DNA from: Antilocapra americana
Lineage: Eukaryota > Chordata > Mammalia > Artiodactyla > Antilocapridae
DNA: 64,000 bases
Reading direction: 5' to 3'
Assembly: GCA_007570785.1 (NCBI GenBank)
Contig: ML662442.1
Coordinates: 28,768,880-28,832,879 of the forward strand
How positions within the stretch are numbered: position 1 is the first letter of the stretch; each line of letters opens with the position of its first letter. Under the pieces are notes generated by a model. It was given only the letters and a program-made list of their open reading frames with translations, had not been told where the DNA came from and ran no database searches. Of the stretch, positions 46,060 through 57,028 are shown piece after piece. Made by a program: the position numbers and the translations under genes.

Positions 46060-46977
46060 ATAGGAAATTATGAATAAAGTGGTGTGAGGGAAGATTTTGT
46101 TCTTTCTCATGGCAGAATAATACTTTGTACAATAATATTTCAATATATTATATATGTACAATACATGCACATACATATTCCTCATCTATTCATCTCTTGA
46201 CAGACACTTGTTACCATACCTTGGCCACTGTGACTAATGCTACAATGAACATGGGAGTGCAGATATCACTTTGATATCCTGTCTTTATTTCCTTTGAATA
46301 TAGAATTCAGAAACAGGATTGTCAGATAACACGGTAGCTCTATTTTTAATTTTTTGAGAAACCTCCATATTGTTTTCCAGAGTGGATACAGCAATGTACA
46401 TTCCCACCAAAAAATGCACCCAAGTTTCCTTTTCTCTACAAATTTACCGAGACTTCCTACTTCTTGTCTTTTTGATGATAGTCATTAAGACAGGAGGTGA
46501 GGAGATCCCATTATGACTTAGATTCACATTTCCCTGATGATCAGTGATGCTGAGCTCCTTTTATATGTACTTGTTGGCTATTTGTATATTTTTTTTTTTA
46601 GAAAAATGTCTTAGTTTTTCTGACCATTTGTATTGTATTACTTATTTTTTGCTATTGAGTTATAGAAGTCCCTTGTATATTTTGAATATTAATTCCTAAT
46701 CAGATAGATGATTTGCAAATATTTTCACCCTTTATAAAGGTTGCCATTTCATTCTGATCATTTCTTTTGCTGTGCAGAAGCTTTGTTGGTTTTATGTAGT
46801 CAAACAAAAACATCACTGAGCCTTTGGTGTCATATTCAAAAAAAAAAAAAATCTTTGACAAGACCAATGTGAAAAGGCTTTTCCTCTATGCATTCTTATA
46901 AAATTCAAGGATTCAGGTCTATGTTTATAACTTTAATCCATTTCAAGTTAATTTTTGTTAGTGGTGTAAAATAGAAA
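46060..46977 (-). mobile_element. Ancient L1, inverted 5' segment
   Basis: The minus strand reads as the end of an old mammalian L1 ORF2 (wording such as tttgctgtgcagaagctttg, tttccctgatgatcagtgat and cattgttttccagagtgg, seen here inverted). Its L1-upstream end is at 46977 and its L1-downstream end near 46060. It abuts a plus-strand 3' UTR of the same kind of L1. Confidence 0.82.
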
Positions 46978-47335
46978 AGTTAACAGAGGTTATCAGAGTG
47001 GGGAAAATGCAGAGATGTTATTGAAAAGGTACAAATTTTTAGCTATAAGATAGATAATTCTAGGGATCCAATAAAGTACAGAACAATGATTACAGTCAAT
47101 AATATTGTAGTGTGTACTTTAAAGTTAGAAAGAGTAGACCTTCAATGTTCTCACCACAGAAAATGAAATTGGAGTTACATGATGTGATGGAGGTGTTAAA
47201 TAACATATGGTGGTACTTGTTTTGCAATATACAAGTGTATCAAATCAACACAGAGTACATCTTAAACTTACACAATAAATTTATTTCAATAAAGCTGGAA
47301 TTTTTTATTTTTAAAAAAATAAAAACTAAATTTTA
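46978..47335 (+). mobile_element. Ancient L1 3' UTR and tail
   Basis: An L1MB/L1MA-like 3' end: gaaaaggtacaaattt, gagtagaccttcaatgttct, ttctcaccacagaaaatg, aaatcaacacagagtac and the tttcaataaagctgg end, then A-rich sequence. With the preceding opposite-strand segment it makes one 5'-inverted element. Confidence 0.82.
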
Positions 47336-47394
47336 AAGAAGGAGAAGCTGAGGGTACTGTGTTATACTGATGTCCGTTAAAATCTTATATTTAT

Positions 47395-48974
47395 TTATTT
47401 ATTTTTATTAGTTTTGCCAAACAATGACATGATATCACCATGGGTTTACATATGCTCCCCCTCCAGAACCCCCCTCCCTCCTCCCTACCCCCAGGAAATC
47501 TCGTTGCACCAGCCCCGAGCATCAATCCTGGGCTGGTGATTGATTAGACATATGGTAATTAACATGTTTCAATGCCATTCTCCCATATCATCCCACCCTT
47601 ACCCTCATCCACAGAGTCCACAAGTCTATTCTATACATCTGCGTTCCTTTTGCTGTCTCGCATGCTGGGTTCTCGTTACCATCTTTCTAAATTCCATATA
47701 TATGCGTTAATATACTATATTGTTGTTTTTGCTTCTGGCTTACTTCACTCTGGATAATGGGCTCCAGTTCGGTCCATCTGAGTAGAACTGATTCAAATGA
47801 ATTTTTTTTTTAATGCTGAGTAATATTCCATTGTGTATATGTACCACAGCTTTCTTATCCATTCGTCAGTTGATGGGCATCTAGGTTCCTTCCATGTCCT
47901 GGCTACTGTAAACAATGCAGCGATGAACATTGGGGTACACGTGTCTCTTTCAATTCTGGTTTCCTCGGTGTGTATGCCCAGCAGTGGGATTGCTGGGTCA
48001 TATGGCAGGACTATTTGCAGTTTTTTAAGGAACCTCCACACTGTTTTCCATAGTGGCTGTACTAGTTTGCAATCCCACCAACAGTGTAAGAGAGTTCCCT
48101 TTTCTCCACATCCTCTCCAGCATTTATTGCTTGTAGATTTTTGGATTACAGCCATTCTGAGCGGTGTAAAGTGATATCTCATTGTGGTTTTGATTTGCAT
48201 TTCTCTGATAATGAGTGATGTTGAGCATCTTTTCATGTGTTTGTTAGCCATTTTTATGTCTTCTTTGGAGAAATGTCTGTTAAGTTCTTTGGCCCACTTT
48301 TTGATTGGGTCGTTTATTTTCCTAGAATGGAGCTGCAGGAGTTGCTTGTATATTTTTGAGATTAATTGTTTGTCCGTTGCTTCATTGGCTATTATTTTCT
48401 CCCATTCTGAAGGCTGTCTTTTCACCTTGCCTATAGTTTCCTTTGCTGTGCAGAAGCTTTTAATTTTAATTAGGTCCCATTTGTTTATTCGTGCTTTTAT
48501 TTCCAATATTCTGGGAGGTGGGTCATGTAGGATCCCGCTTTGGTTTATGTCAGAGTGTTTTGCCTATGTTATCCTCTAGGAGTTTTATAGTTTCTGGTCT
48601 TATGCTTAGATCTTTGATCCATTTTGAGTGTATCTTTGTGTATGGTGTTAGAAAGTGTTCTAGTTTCATTCTTTTACAAGTGGCTATCCAGTTTTCCCAG
48701 CACCACTTGTTAAAGAGGTTGTCTTTTCTCCATTGTATATTCTTGCCTCCTTTGTCAAAGATAAGGTGTCCATAGATGTGTGGATTTATCTCTGGGCTTT
48801 CTATTTTGTTCCATTGATCTATATTTCTGTCTTTGTGCCAGTACCATACTGTCTTAATGACTGTGGATTTGTAGTATAACCTAAAGTCAGGTAGGTTGAT
48901 TCCTCCAGTTCCAATCTTCTTTCTCAAGATTGCTTTGGCTATACGAGGTTTTTTGTATTTCCATATGGAAATAC
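47395..48974 (-). mobile_element. L1 LINE, antisense, 16-bp TSD, fold-back 5' end
   Basis: A ruminant L1 of the same subfamily as the 12.6 kb copy. The 3' end (short A-rich tail, UTR with C-rich inverse of the G tract) is at the left. ORF2 C-terminus is open at 47793-48506 and 48550-48927, separated by a frameshift near 48510-48550. The TSD aaaatcttatatttat is perfect at 47379-47394 and 48975-48990. At the 5' junction, the first ten L1 bases are repeated in inverted order, giving the 28-base palindrome at 48951-48978. Confidence 0.95.
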
Positions 48975-49137
48975 AAAATCTTATATTTATATTTGAAACT
49001 TGACAACAGTTTTGATAAAAGGTGGTCCAGCACCACCATGATGACTGAAGCAGATTAAAGCAGCTTTACTTTATACTAGTAAAGTAAAATATAGAGGAAG
49101 CACGTCCATCTTTATTTCTCCTTCCTTTTATCTTCTT

Positions 49138-49502
49138 ATATCAGTCTTCTAGGGCTGCCATTATGAAACATCCCAGACTGAGTGGTTTAAACAATGGTGA
49201 AGTCTATTTCTCATAGTTTTGACTGGTTACAAGGTCAAGAACAGGGTGTTAACAGATTTGGTTTCTCCTGAGGCTTCTCTCCTGGGCTTATAGATAGCTT
49301 TCTTCTTGCTGTGTTGTCAAATGATCTGTTCTCTGATGTCTCCAACAAAGACACCAGTACCACTGGATTAGGGCCCTACCCTTATGACCTCATTTAACCT
49401 TCAATTCTTAAGGGCCCAATCTCCCCTATAGTCACATTGGATGTAGGGATCCAAACTACAAATGTGCTAGTGGGTTGGGGAGGATGATTAAGTTCACAAT
49501 AA
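49138..49502 (-). mobile_element. MaLR-type solo LTR
   Basis: Antisense: ttctagggctgccattatg, gagtggtttaaacaatgg, caaagacaccagtaccac, gattagggccctaccc, tatgacctcatttaacc and agtcacattggatg, in LTR order to the edge near 49502. Same superfamily as the copies at 38 and 40 kb. Confidence 0.72.
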
Positions 49503-49968
49503 TTCCTTTTTATTTCCTTTCTCCCCTAAACAATTCAATCCAGAAAGCTTGTGTTGGGCCCAAGCCAGACAGGCATCAGACGAAGGTTTGGGTGAGGACA
49601 GATTGCAGTGGCAAGGTACAGTCTGTCAGAGCCATATGGGGGTGAGGAGAGTGACAGGGAGGCAAGGGTAGTATAGGAGTAGTGTAGTATATGAATAGCT
49701 AGTAGTATATGAGTACCGGTGTAGTACGTGAGTAGCAGACAGGTACAGGTATCAAAGACCAAACAGTGGGGAAAAGAGACGTCCACGTTTGCAGAGCTGG
49801 GGAAGATGGCCCATCATGAGGCTCTGGCACCCATTCAAAGTGAGGTAGTGTTCCACCCAGAGAAGTGGCCTTGTCTAAGTATCAAGGGACAGGCAGAATG
49901 AGGAGAGCATCCGTGTGGGAGTGGTAGCACCTGCCAGCACAGAATGTTGAAACCCAAGTGGGGTGAGA
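49503..49968. other. Unassigned stretch
   Basis: Contains near-repeated tagtatatgag and gtagtacgtgag units at about 49670-49735, a short decayed tandem array. Nothing else recognised. Confidence 0.45.
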
Positions 49969-50178
49969 GGTTCTCCTAGTAGCTCATTGATAAAGAACCC
50001 ACTTGCCAATGCAGGAGACATAAGAGACACAGGGTCAATCCCTGGAAGATCCTGTGGAGGAGGGCATGGCAACCCACTCCAGTATTCTTGCCTGAAAAAT
50101 CCCACAGACGGAGGAACCTAGCTAAAGTCCATGAGGTCGCACAAGAGTCGAATACGACCTAGTGACTAAGCAACAACA
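49969..50178 (+). mobile_element. Bov-tA SINE
   Basis: Head from gttctcctagtagctcattg, body to gtgactaagcaacaacaaaa. Moderately diverged with a short duplication in the head (gagacataagagacac). Confidence 0.9.
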
Positions 50179-52751
50179 AAATGGGGTGAGAAGGAGAACA
50201 TGCAAGTGGAGGGGGTGCTTGAGTGAGTTCTCGGAGCTCTACACGTTGAGGAGGGCATGGAAATGGCAGCACAGCGCACATTGTCAGAGCATGAATGGCA
50301 CTCAGGAGAATTTCCATATGGAGAGAAGGCAGTACCAAGAATGAGATGGGTTATACAGAGGAGAATTGATCAAATTAAGTAAAAATCTTAAGAATAATGA
50401 GATCCTATATCTCACCATCAGAAGGGAGCTACAGACATGAAAAAGGAGAAAACTAGAATGAACTCCGGGGTGCTGAACTGTAATTGGAAGTTTCAGTGTG
50501 AACTCATGATTTTCAATATATAGAGAAAAATACAAGTATAAATGCATGTGTGTGAGCATGTACACTTGCATATATTCTCTAGTTCTGTCCAGTGAGGGAA
50601 ACTGGAAGCAGTGATACACTAATTGCCATGAGCACAACCAGGTCTCTCTTACTAAATTGCATTTTCCTCTAAAAGGAATCCAGGATCTTTGGAGAAATGT
50701 TGGATTCCAGGCCTGGGACAGTAGAAAGTGCATTTGGATTGTCTGTCATGCCAGAAAGCAAGCATCAAGGAATGATGAAAACACATCAAAAAGAAAAAGA
50801 AGTCAGTCTGACGGAGCTGTCACTGGCCAAATCTTTGCCAATATGAGCGTTAAAGATTTACTATAGTAAAAGATTTTAATTCAATAGTAAGATTATCATA
50901 GTAAAAATTTAATTGAATAAAGTAGAAAACCAGATTTTATACAGATATAAATTTAAAAATACAAACTTTAAAAGTTTGATGAGAAATGGGATATTTACAT
51001 AGACTCAAATTACCTCGTCAAGAAGTGTTCATTAATTATAAAGGGAACAAGAGTAATTTATGGTGGAGAAGACTGGAAATTAGCACCTTAATCAAGTGAT
51101 CAACGTGATCATCAATAATGGGACAAATTAAAGGCATGAGCCACTGATACAATGCCATGAGAACACAGAATCATGAGGAAATGCCAAGCAAACCAAACTG
51201 AGAGACAATTTATAAAATAATTGGCCTGTACTTCTTAAAGCTGCAGAGTGATGAACATTCAAGGAAAGACTGAAGAACAGTTCCAGATTAAAGGTAACTA
51301 AAGAGACAGAAAACTAAAATGCAGTACATGATCCTGATCGGGATTCTTTTGCTGCAATTGACATTTATGGGTGATACTTGGATGGATCCTAAGGATTAGA
51401 CATTAGCATTGCTGCAACTCATTTCTAATTCTGATGGTTTCATTGTGGTCCTTTAAGAAAATGTCTTTGTTGGAGAAAAACAGAGACTAAAATATTCAGA
51501 CTTGATGGGGCAACAGGTTGGTAATTTAATTTCAAAGAGCTTAGGAAAAGAAGTTTTTGTACTGTGCTTACACAATTTTTGTAAGTTTTGAGGTGGTTTT
51601 CAAAATTGGAAGGAAAAAAAGACAGGAGATATATAATTTACAGTTAAGGAAACCCAACAAGAAATTGTAGGGAAAGGCAGGGCAGGGATTTACTGTAAAT
51701 GAGCATGAGGAAAATTTCAGAGGTAATGAAAATTTCTGTAACTTGAATGGAGTGGTGGTTACTTTGGTGTCTATATTAATCAAAACTTATCAGACTATAT
51801 ATTTAAGATCTGTGAACCTGGCTGCATTATACTTTAATGAAGTAATAAACAGAAAAAACAGGGTCGGTGAGTTCAGACAATTCATTCAAATTGCTTGGTT
51901 TGGAAAAAGAGTAGAGAAATAAGGCATAACTCAAGGAGGACCTAAAGGTTAAGAAAATAGCTTTCGTTTTGTTTATTTTTTTTTAATCTCTAGGCATGTG
52001 TTTATAACATGTGACTGTATCATATGAAATATCTGAGCATGTCAAAGGGAAAAGACATTCCAGGGAGAGAGGCTGGAACGAGAGCATAGGAAAATCTAAG
52101 ACAGAAAGAGTGCAGCTGCCAGAGCAGAGTCCTGGAAGAGATGGAAAAATAGATCTGGTGAGAAACATCCTTCATTCCCAGGACCAAATGAAAGTGACTT
52201 TAAGATGCGGGAAGATAGATGGCTGAGGATCCTCAACCTGAGTATCTCTTTTTCTTTTGAAATAAATTTGGGCGTTTCTTTCGACTATGAAAGACTTAAA
52301 ATGACTAAGTAGATTTTAAAAGGTGGTGCAAGCTTGAAATTGGAATACCAGATCTGACAATACTAACTGTGTAATGAGAACATGGTAGCTTGCCCACTAA
52401 TCCAGACCTCAGATAGATGAAAAGATAATTTCCTTAAGTCTGTCCTTAGTTTAATTATGCAGCCTCAATTATCTTAATTCCTTAAGTTTATCTCCTAGAA
52501 TAAGCAGTTCACTCAAATATCAAGAATCTGAAGGAAATAAAGCAATAGGCCTGAAAGAAATGTATCATATCCTGACCCACTCAGCAATCTGCACAATTTT
52601 ATGTGATTAATATTTAAGTGGACTTGATAATATGCATTTTGTTCTCTTAGCCCAGAAATGTGAGGAAGTATCGGAGGTATAGAAAATTACTCCTGAAAGT
52701 GCTAAGGGAGAAAACTTTGGTAACTGTATATAGACTATTTCTATGCTTTTC
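50179..52751. other. Unassigned stretch
   Basis: A 143-codon minus-strand frame at 50302-50733 has no recognised domain or initiation context. 50860-51100 is very AT-rich. No repeat is visible over 2.5 kb, which makes this one of the more single-copy-looking parts of the window. Confidence 0.45.
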
Positions 52752-52872
52752 AGAAAGTTAGTCACTCAGTCATGTCTGGCTCTTTGTGACCCCATGGACT
52801 GTAGCCCACCAGGCTCCTCTGTCCGTGGAATTCTCCAGGCAAGAATACTGGAGTGGGTTGCCATTTCCTACT
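52752..52872 (-). mobile_element. BovA SINE monomer
   Basis: Antisense BovA body from gttagtcactcagtcatgtc to gggttgccatttcc. The tRNA head is missing. Confidence 0.92.
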
Positions 52873-53019
52873 AGCAGGTAACAAATTCTATTTTCAAAGC
52901 TTTTTCTTTGGTAACAAATTTACCAGGAAGCTGTATATTATGCTTTGTTATTTCTTTAATAAGCTTTACTGGTTTCATCAGGATTCAAGGATGAGAACTA
53001 TTCTTAAAGAGAAAGTCAG

Positions 53020-53943
53020 CATCACTCATTATCAGAGAAATGCAAATCAAAACCACAATGAGGTACCACTTTACACCAGTCAGAATGGCTGCAATCCAAA
53101 AATCTAAAAGCAATAAATGCTGGAGAGGATGTGGAGAAAAGGGAACCCTCTTACACTGTTGGTTGGAATGCAAACTAGTACAGCCACTATGGAAAACAGT
53201 GTGGAGGTTCCTTAAAAAACTGCAAATAGACCTGCCATATGACCCAGCAATCCCACTGCTGGGCATATACACCGAGGAAACCAGAATTGAAAGAGCCATG
53301 TGTACCCCAATGTTCATCACTGCATTGTTTACAATAGCCAGGACATGGAAGCAACCTAGATACCCATCAACTGACGAATGGATAAGAAAGCTGTGGTACA
53401 TATACACAATGGAATATTACTCAGCATTAAAAAAAAATTCATTTGAATCAGTTCTACTCAGGTGGACGGAACTGGAGCCCATTATCCAGAGTGAAGTAAG
53501 CCAGAAGCAAAAACAACAATACAGTATATTAACACATATATATGGAATTTAGAAAGACGGTAACGAGAACCCAACATGTGAGACAGCAAAAGGAACGCAG
53601 ATGTATAGAGCAGACTCGTGGACTCTGTGGATGAGGGCAGGGGTGGGATGATATGGGAGAATGGCATTGAAACATGTTAATTACCATATGTGAAATCAAT
53701 TGCCAGCCCAGGGTTGATGCTCGGGGCTGGTGCACCGGGATGTCCCAGGGGGAGGGAGTCGGGAGGGAGGTGGGAGGGGGGTTCTGGAGGGGGAGCATAT
53801 GTAAACCCATGGCGGTTTCATGTCAATGTATGGCAAAACCAACACAATAAAGCAAAGAAATTAAAAAAAATAATAATAATAAAGCAATTTATGAATAAAG
53901 CAAAATACATTTTTACTTATCACAGTAACAAAAAAAAAAAGAG
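53020..53943 (+). mobile_element. L1 LINE 3' end with second poly(A) tail (3' transduction)
   Basis: 5'-truncated L1 with ORF2 C-terminus open at 53040-53495 (to the usual VK-like end followed by a Ser/Glu read-on). The 3' UTR has a G-rich tract at about 53748-53795, and a first A-rich tail lies at 53861-53880. A further 49 bases (53881-53929) containing AATAAA at 53894-53899 lead to a second tail, A11 at 53930-53940. The TSD agagaaagtcag (53008-53019, 53944-53955) lies beyond the second tail, so the extra segment belongs to the inserted unit. Confidence 0.85.
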
Positions 53944-54145
53944 AGAGAAAGTCAGAATGTCAGCAATGGAAATAAGAGTTTTCCAAGACTCAATCGAAAA
54001 TACAGCTGGGCAGCCTCAGCTTTTAGCTCGTCTCAGCATGTCTTTCGCCACCTGAGAGGCTTTAATCCACTGAGTCTTCAACATGGGAAGGTCCCATCCT
54101 CTAAGAATGTCTAGTACCCTCACCTGACCTTAGCCAACAAACATG

Positions 54146-54419
54146 TGGACATATCGAAGGAAGGGGAGAGTGGGAAGAGTTGGGAGCACAGCACTGATAT
54201 ATATACACTGCCACGTGTAAAACAAATAGCTAGCGGGAAGCTGCTATACAGCACATGGAGCTCTGCTTGGTGCTTTGCGATGACCTAGAGGGATGGGATT
54301 TGGGGGAGGGAGGTTACCCAGGGAGGGATATATGTATCCATATGGCTCATTTCACTTTGTTGTACAGCAGAAACTAACACAACATTGTAAAGTAACTATA
54401 CTTCAATAAAAAAAAAATG
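54146..54419 (+). mobile_element. Older L1 3' UTR
   Basis: Old artiodactyl-type L1 end: gcacagcactgatatata, gaagctgctatacagcacat, gatgacctagagggatggg and cttcaataaaaaaaaa. It carries no ORF2 sequence and is the same type as the 35.8 kb copy. Confidence 0.9.
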
Positions 54420-55984
54420 TTTAAAGAGTCTATAGTATCAGTTAGATGCCTTAAGTATTCCATTTGACCAAAATTCAAAATATCATATACAATAGCATAA
54501 ATTTTTGACAATTCTAAACAAAACTATTTCCCTTTCTGAAAATAAGCTACAACATCATTTATCTCTTTCAAACAGTATGTTTTCCCAAAAGAAAACAAAA
54601 AAACTTGGTGAGTTCATTTATTTTCAGTATTGTTACGGGAATTATGCAATGGAATAAGAAAGGGATGGTTTGTTTCTGATGTGTATTCAAGCACACTATT
54701 CAATGATTTCACTGGAAAAGATGTGTATTAAAGCTACATTAAGAGCTAATTTAAGTAATGGAAATTGGATCCTTTCCTTCAAGTACAAATTTCCCCATAA
54801 AGGAAATCTATGAAATTGTTTTATTTGTGGGCTTTTTCATTTTTGTTGCATGATTTGATTGAACTGGAAGACATCAGGCAATCACTTTTGCATAGCCAGT
54901 TTGGAAACCAAACATTCTTGTTCGAATTTTTGAAAACACACGGAATTGAGAAAAACAGATTTTTTTCAGTATCACTGGATCCAGAATCTCATAGTGATAT
55001 TCATCCTACAACCCTCAGACCATATGTGGCTCACAGAATATGGCATGCTGCTTTCTACTAAGTCACATTATGAAGCCAGACTACTTCCTCTGGATTGTGA
55101 TACAACAGTTGACCTGGAAGAGGAGAGATTTAAAACAGTCATCGCAACAGACACAGATGGACTCTCGCCAAGGCGAGCGGGAGGAACGCATGAAGCCAGC
55201 TAACAAGAAATGAACGACAGATTCTCCTTGACTGATCTCTCCTTCTACCTAAAATAACACTCCTCACATCATTACACTTGTTTAGCGGTTTTGATAAGCC
55301 TATTTTTAAATGATACTATGAAAAACTATAATTGGGCATTATAAGAATTAGGCTGAATTCTTTAGAGATTTCTCAGGACACCTGGTCATGTGGTGGCAGA
55401 GGAGGGAGGAAATGATCTTCAGATATTAAGGAGAGGTAATGCGTTTTAATAAACAGTGCAAGATTTAGAGATAGACATGAGTTCCATTCTCAGTTTTGTT
55501 ACTTACAAATTGTAATCTCAGTGTTCTCATTTGTTCTATGGGCCCACGTATATTGTGGAGAAATGCTGCTGAAAATCAATGATGTGATGCAGGGAAACTA
55601 ACCGGAATGTCAGTGTTGCCCAATAATTGACAGTCATTATTCATTTATAAGATTCCTGAGTCATCTTTTTATTAAACAGCCCCTATTGTTGACTCTCACT
55701 TAAAAAATGAAAGATTGTGTAAGTGATTTTTAGTGAGTTCTTATCAATCAACAATAATAAGTGCTCTCATATTGAATGCATTTAATAGGTAGATCCATAA
55801 ATTAAAAGTCTTAACCAGGTTCACTCATGAAAAAACTGACAGAACTGAAACATTCCACATAAAACATTACTGGTTGTTCTGATACTTTCAATGCAATTTC
55901 AGTCTTAATTAAATGGGCAGAAAATCATGGAAGATAAGCCTGTTTTGATTTTTCACTGGCTTCTCTTTTGTGTAGGAAGAGAAA
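54420..55984. other. Unassigned stretch with a small CpG cluster
   Basis: Five to six CpGs fall within 55140-55190, including the inverted repeat ctcgcc/ggcgag at 55164-55177, in otherwise CpG-poor DNA. Overlapping frames at 54810-55061 and 54946-55203 (about 84 codons each) are not recognised. Confidence 0.4.
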
Positions 55985-56135
55985 TCAGGAAGTCACAGGA
56001 TTTTAGAGCTGGAGATGGGCCATAGAGATCTTTAATCAACCCCTTTATTTTACAGATGACTAAACTAAGGCCCAGTGAGACAAAGTGACTTGCACATGAC
56101 CATAAGATCAGAGCCAAGATTAGAAATCAGGTCAC
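55985..56135 (-). repeat. Ancient mammalian repeat fragment
   Basis: The phrases ttagagctggagatgggcc, attttacagatgactaaac, taaggcccagtgagac and aagtgacttgcacatgacc are a common old mammalian repeat signature (MIR- or hAT-like). Orientation and family are uncertain. Confidence 0.5.
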
Positions 56136-56762
56136 AGAAATCTCAATGCAGTTTTCTTTATTCTACACTATACTGCATAAATCAGACCTAAGATGTAGTG
56201 GTATGCTCTGATGCACTAAAACAGAAATCAGTGGTGAATTCTTCTGGAGCAAAAGACCTCCAGGACTAATGCAACTCAAGATGAGAGAAAAATGGCACCT
56301 CATTCAATTAAGATTTTAAGGGAAATAATAAATCTAACATCATTGTTCTTTAGCCTCTTGGCACACCATCTATACTTGGGTCTTACAAAATTATTGGTAT
56401 GACCAAAAAGCATGTTGGTCTTTTCAAGGCAATGGTCAATGGCTCTCTTGAGGGAAAACTATTTCAAAATGAGTTTTGCTCTTCGAACATTTGCTGGTTG
56501 TGTGGAAACATTCAACCACATCCTTGTCCTTCAAGGGCAGAGTGGTTTTGCTTCAGCACACTTGCTGGATAATCTTTGGAGGTTACTCAATTGATTTCTG
56601 CCTAAGTTTCCACCTGCATTTGTGATATTGATAGTAGTTATGAAGTTTATATCTGGATTAGTTGAGTTAGTACACATAAACCATTTAGAATGATAGCATA
56701 AAATAAAAATGTAACAAATACTACATACTACTATTATTGTTATTACCATTATTACCACTGCT
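56136..56762. other. Unassigned stretch
   Basis: Nothing recognised. A degenerate trinucleotide run (tactactattattgttatta) lies near 56725-56760. Confidence 0.45.
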
Positions 56763-56773
56763 ATACAATGTCA

Positions 56774-57017
56774 CTGAAATTCCAATACTTTGGCCACATG
56801 ATGCGAAGAACTGACTCACTGGAAGAGACCCTGATGCTGGGAAAGATTGAAGGCCGGAGGAGAAGGGGGCGACAGAGGATGAGATGCTTGGATGGCATCA
56901 CCAACTCAATGGACATGAGTTTGAGCAAGCTCCAGAAGTTGATGATGGACAGGGCAGCCTGGCGTGCTGCAGTCCATGGGGTCACAAAGAGTCAGACATG
57001 ATTGACTGAAATGAATG
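56774..57017 (+). mobile_element. BovB LINE 3' tail with TSD
   Basis: Well preserved tail with the last 77 codons of the BovB frame open (56768-57001). Flanks atacaatgtca (56763-56773) and atacattgtca (57018-57028) match at 10 of 11. Confidence 0.95.
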
Positions 57018-57028
57018 ATACATTGTCA

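Noticed and set aside
50302..50733. 143-codon minus-strand frame
   Set aside because: No domain, signal or context supports it, and a frame of this length is expected about once or twice by chance in six frames of 64 kb.
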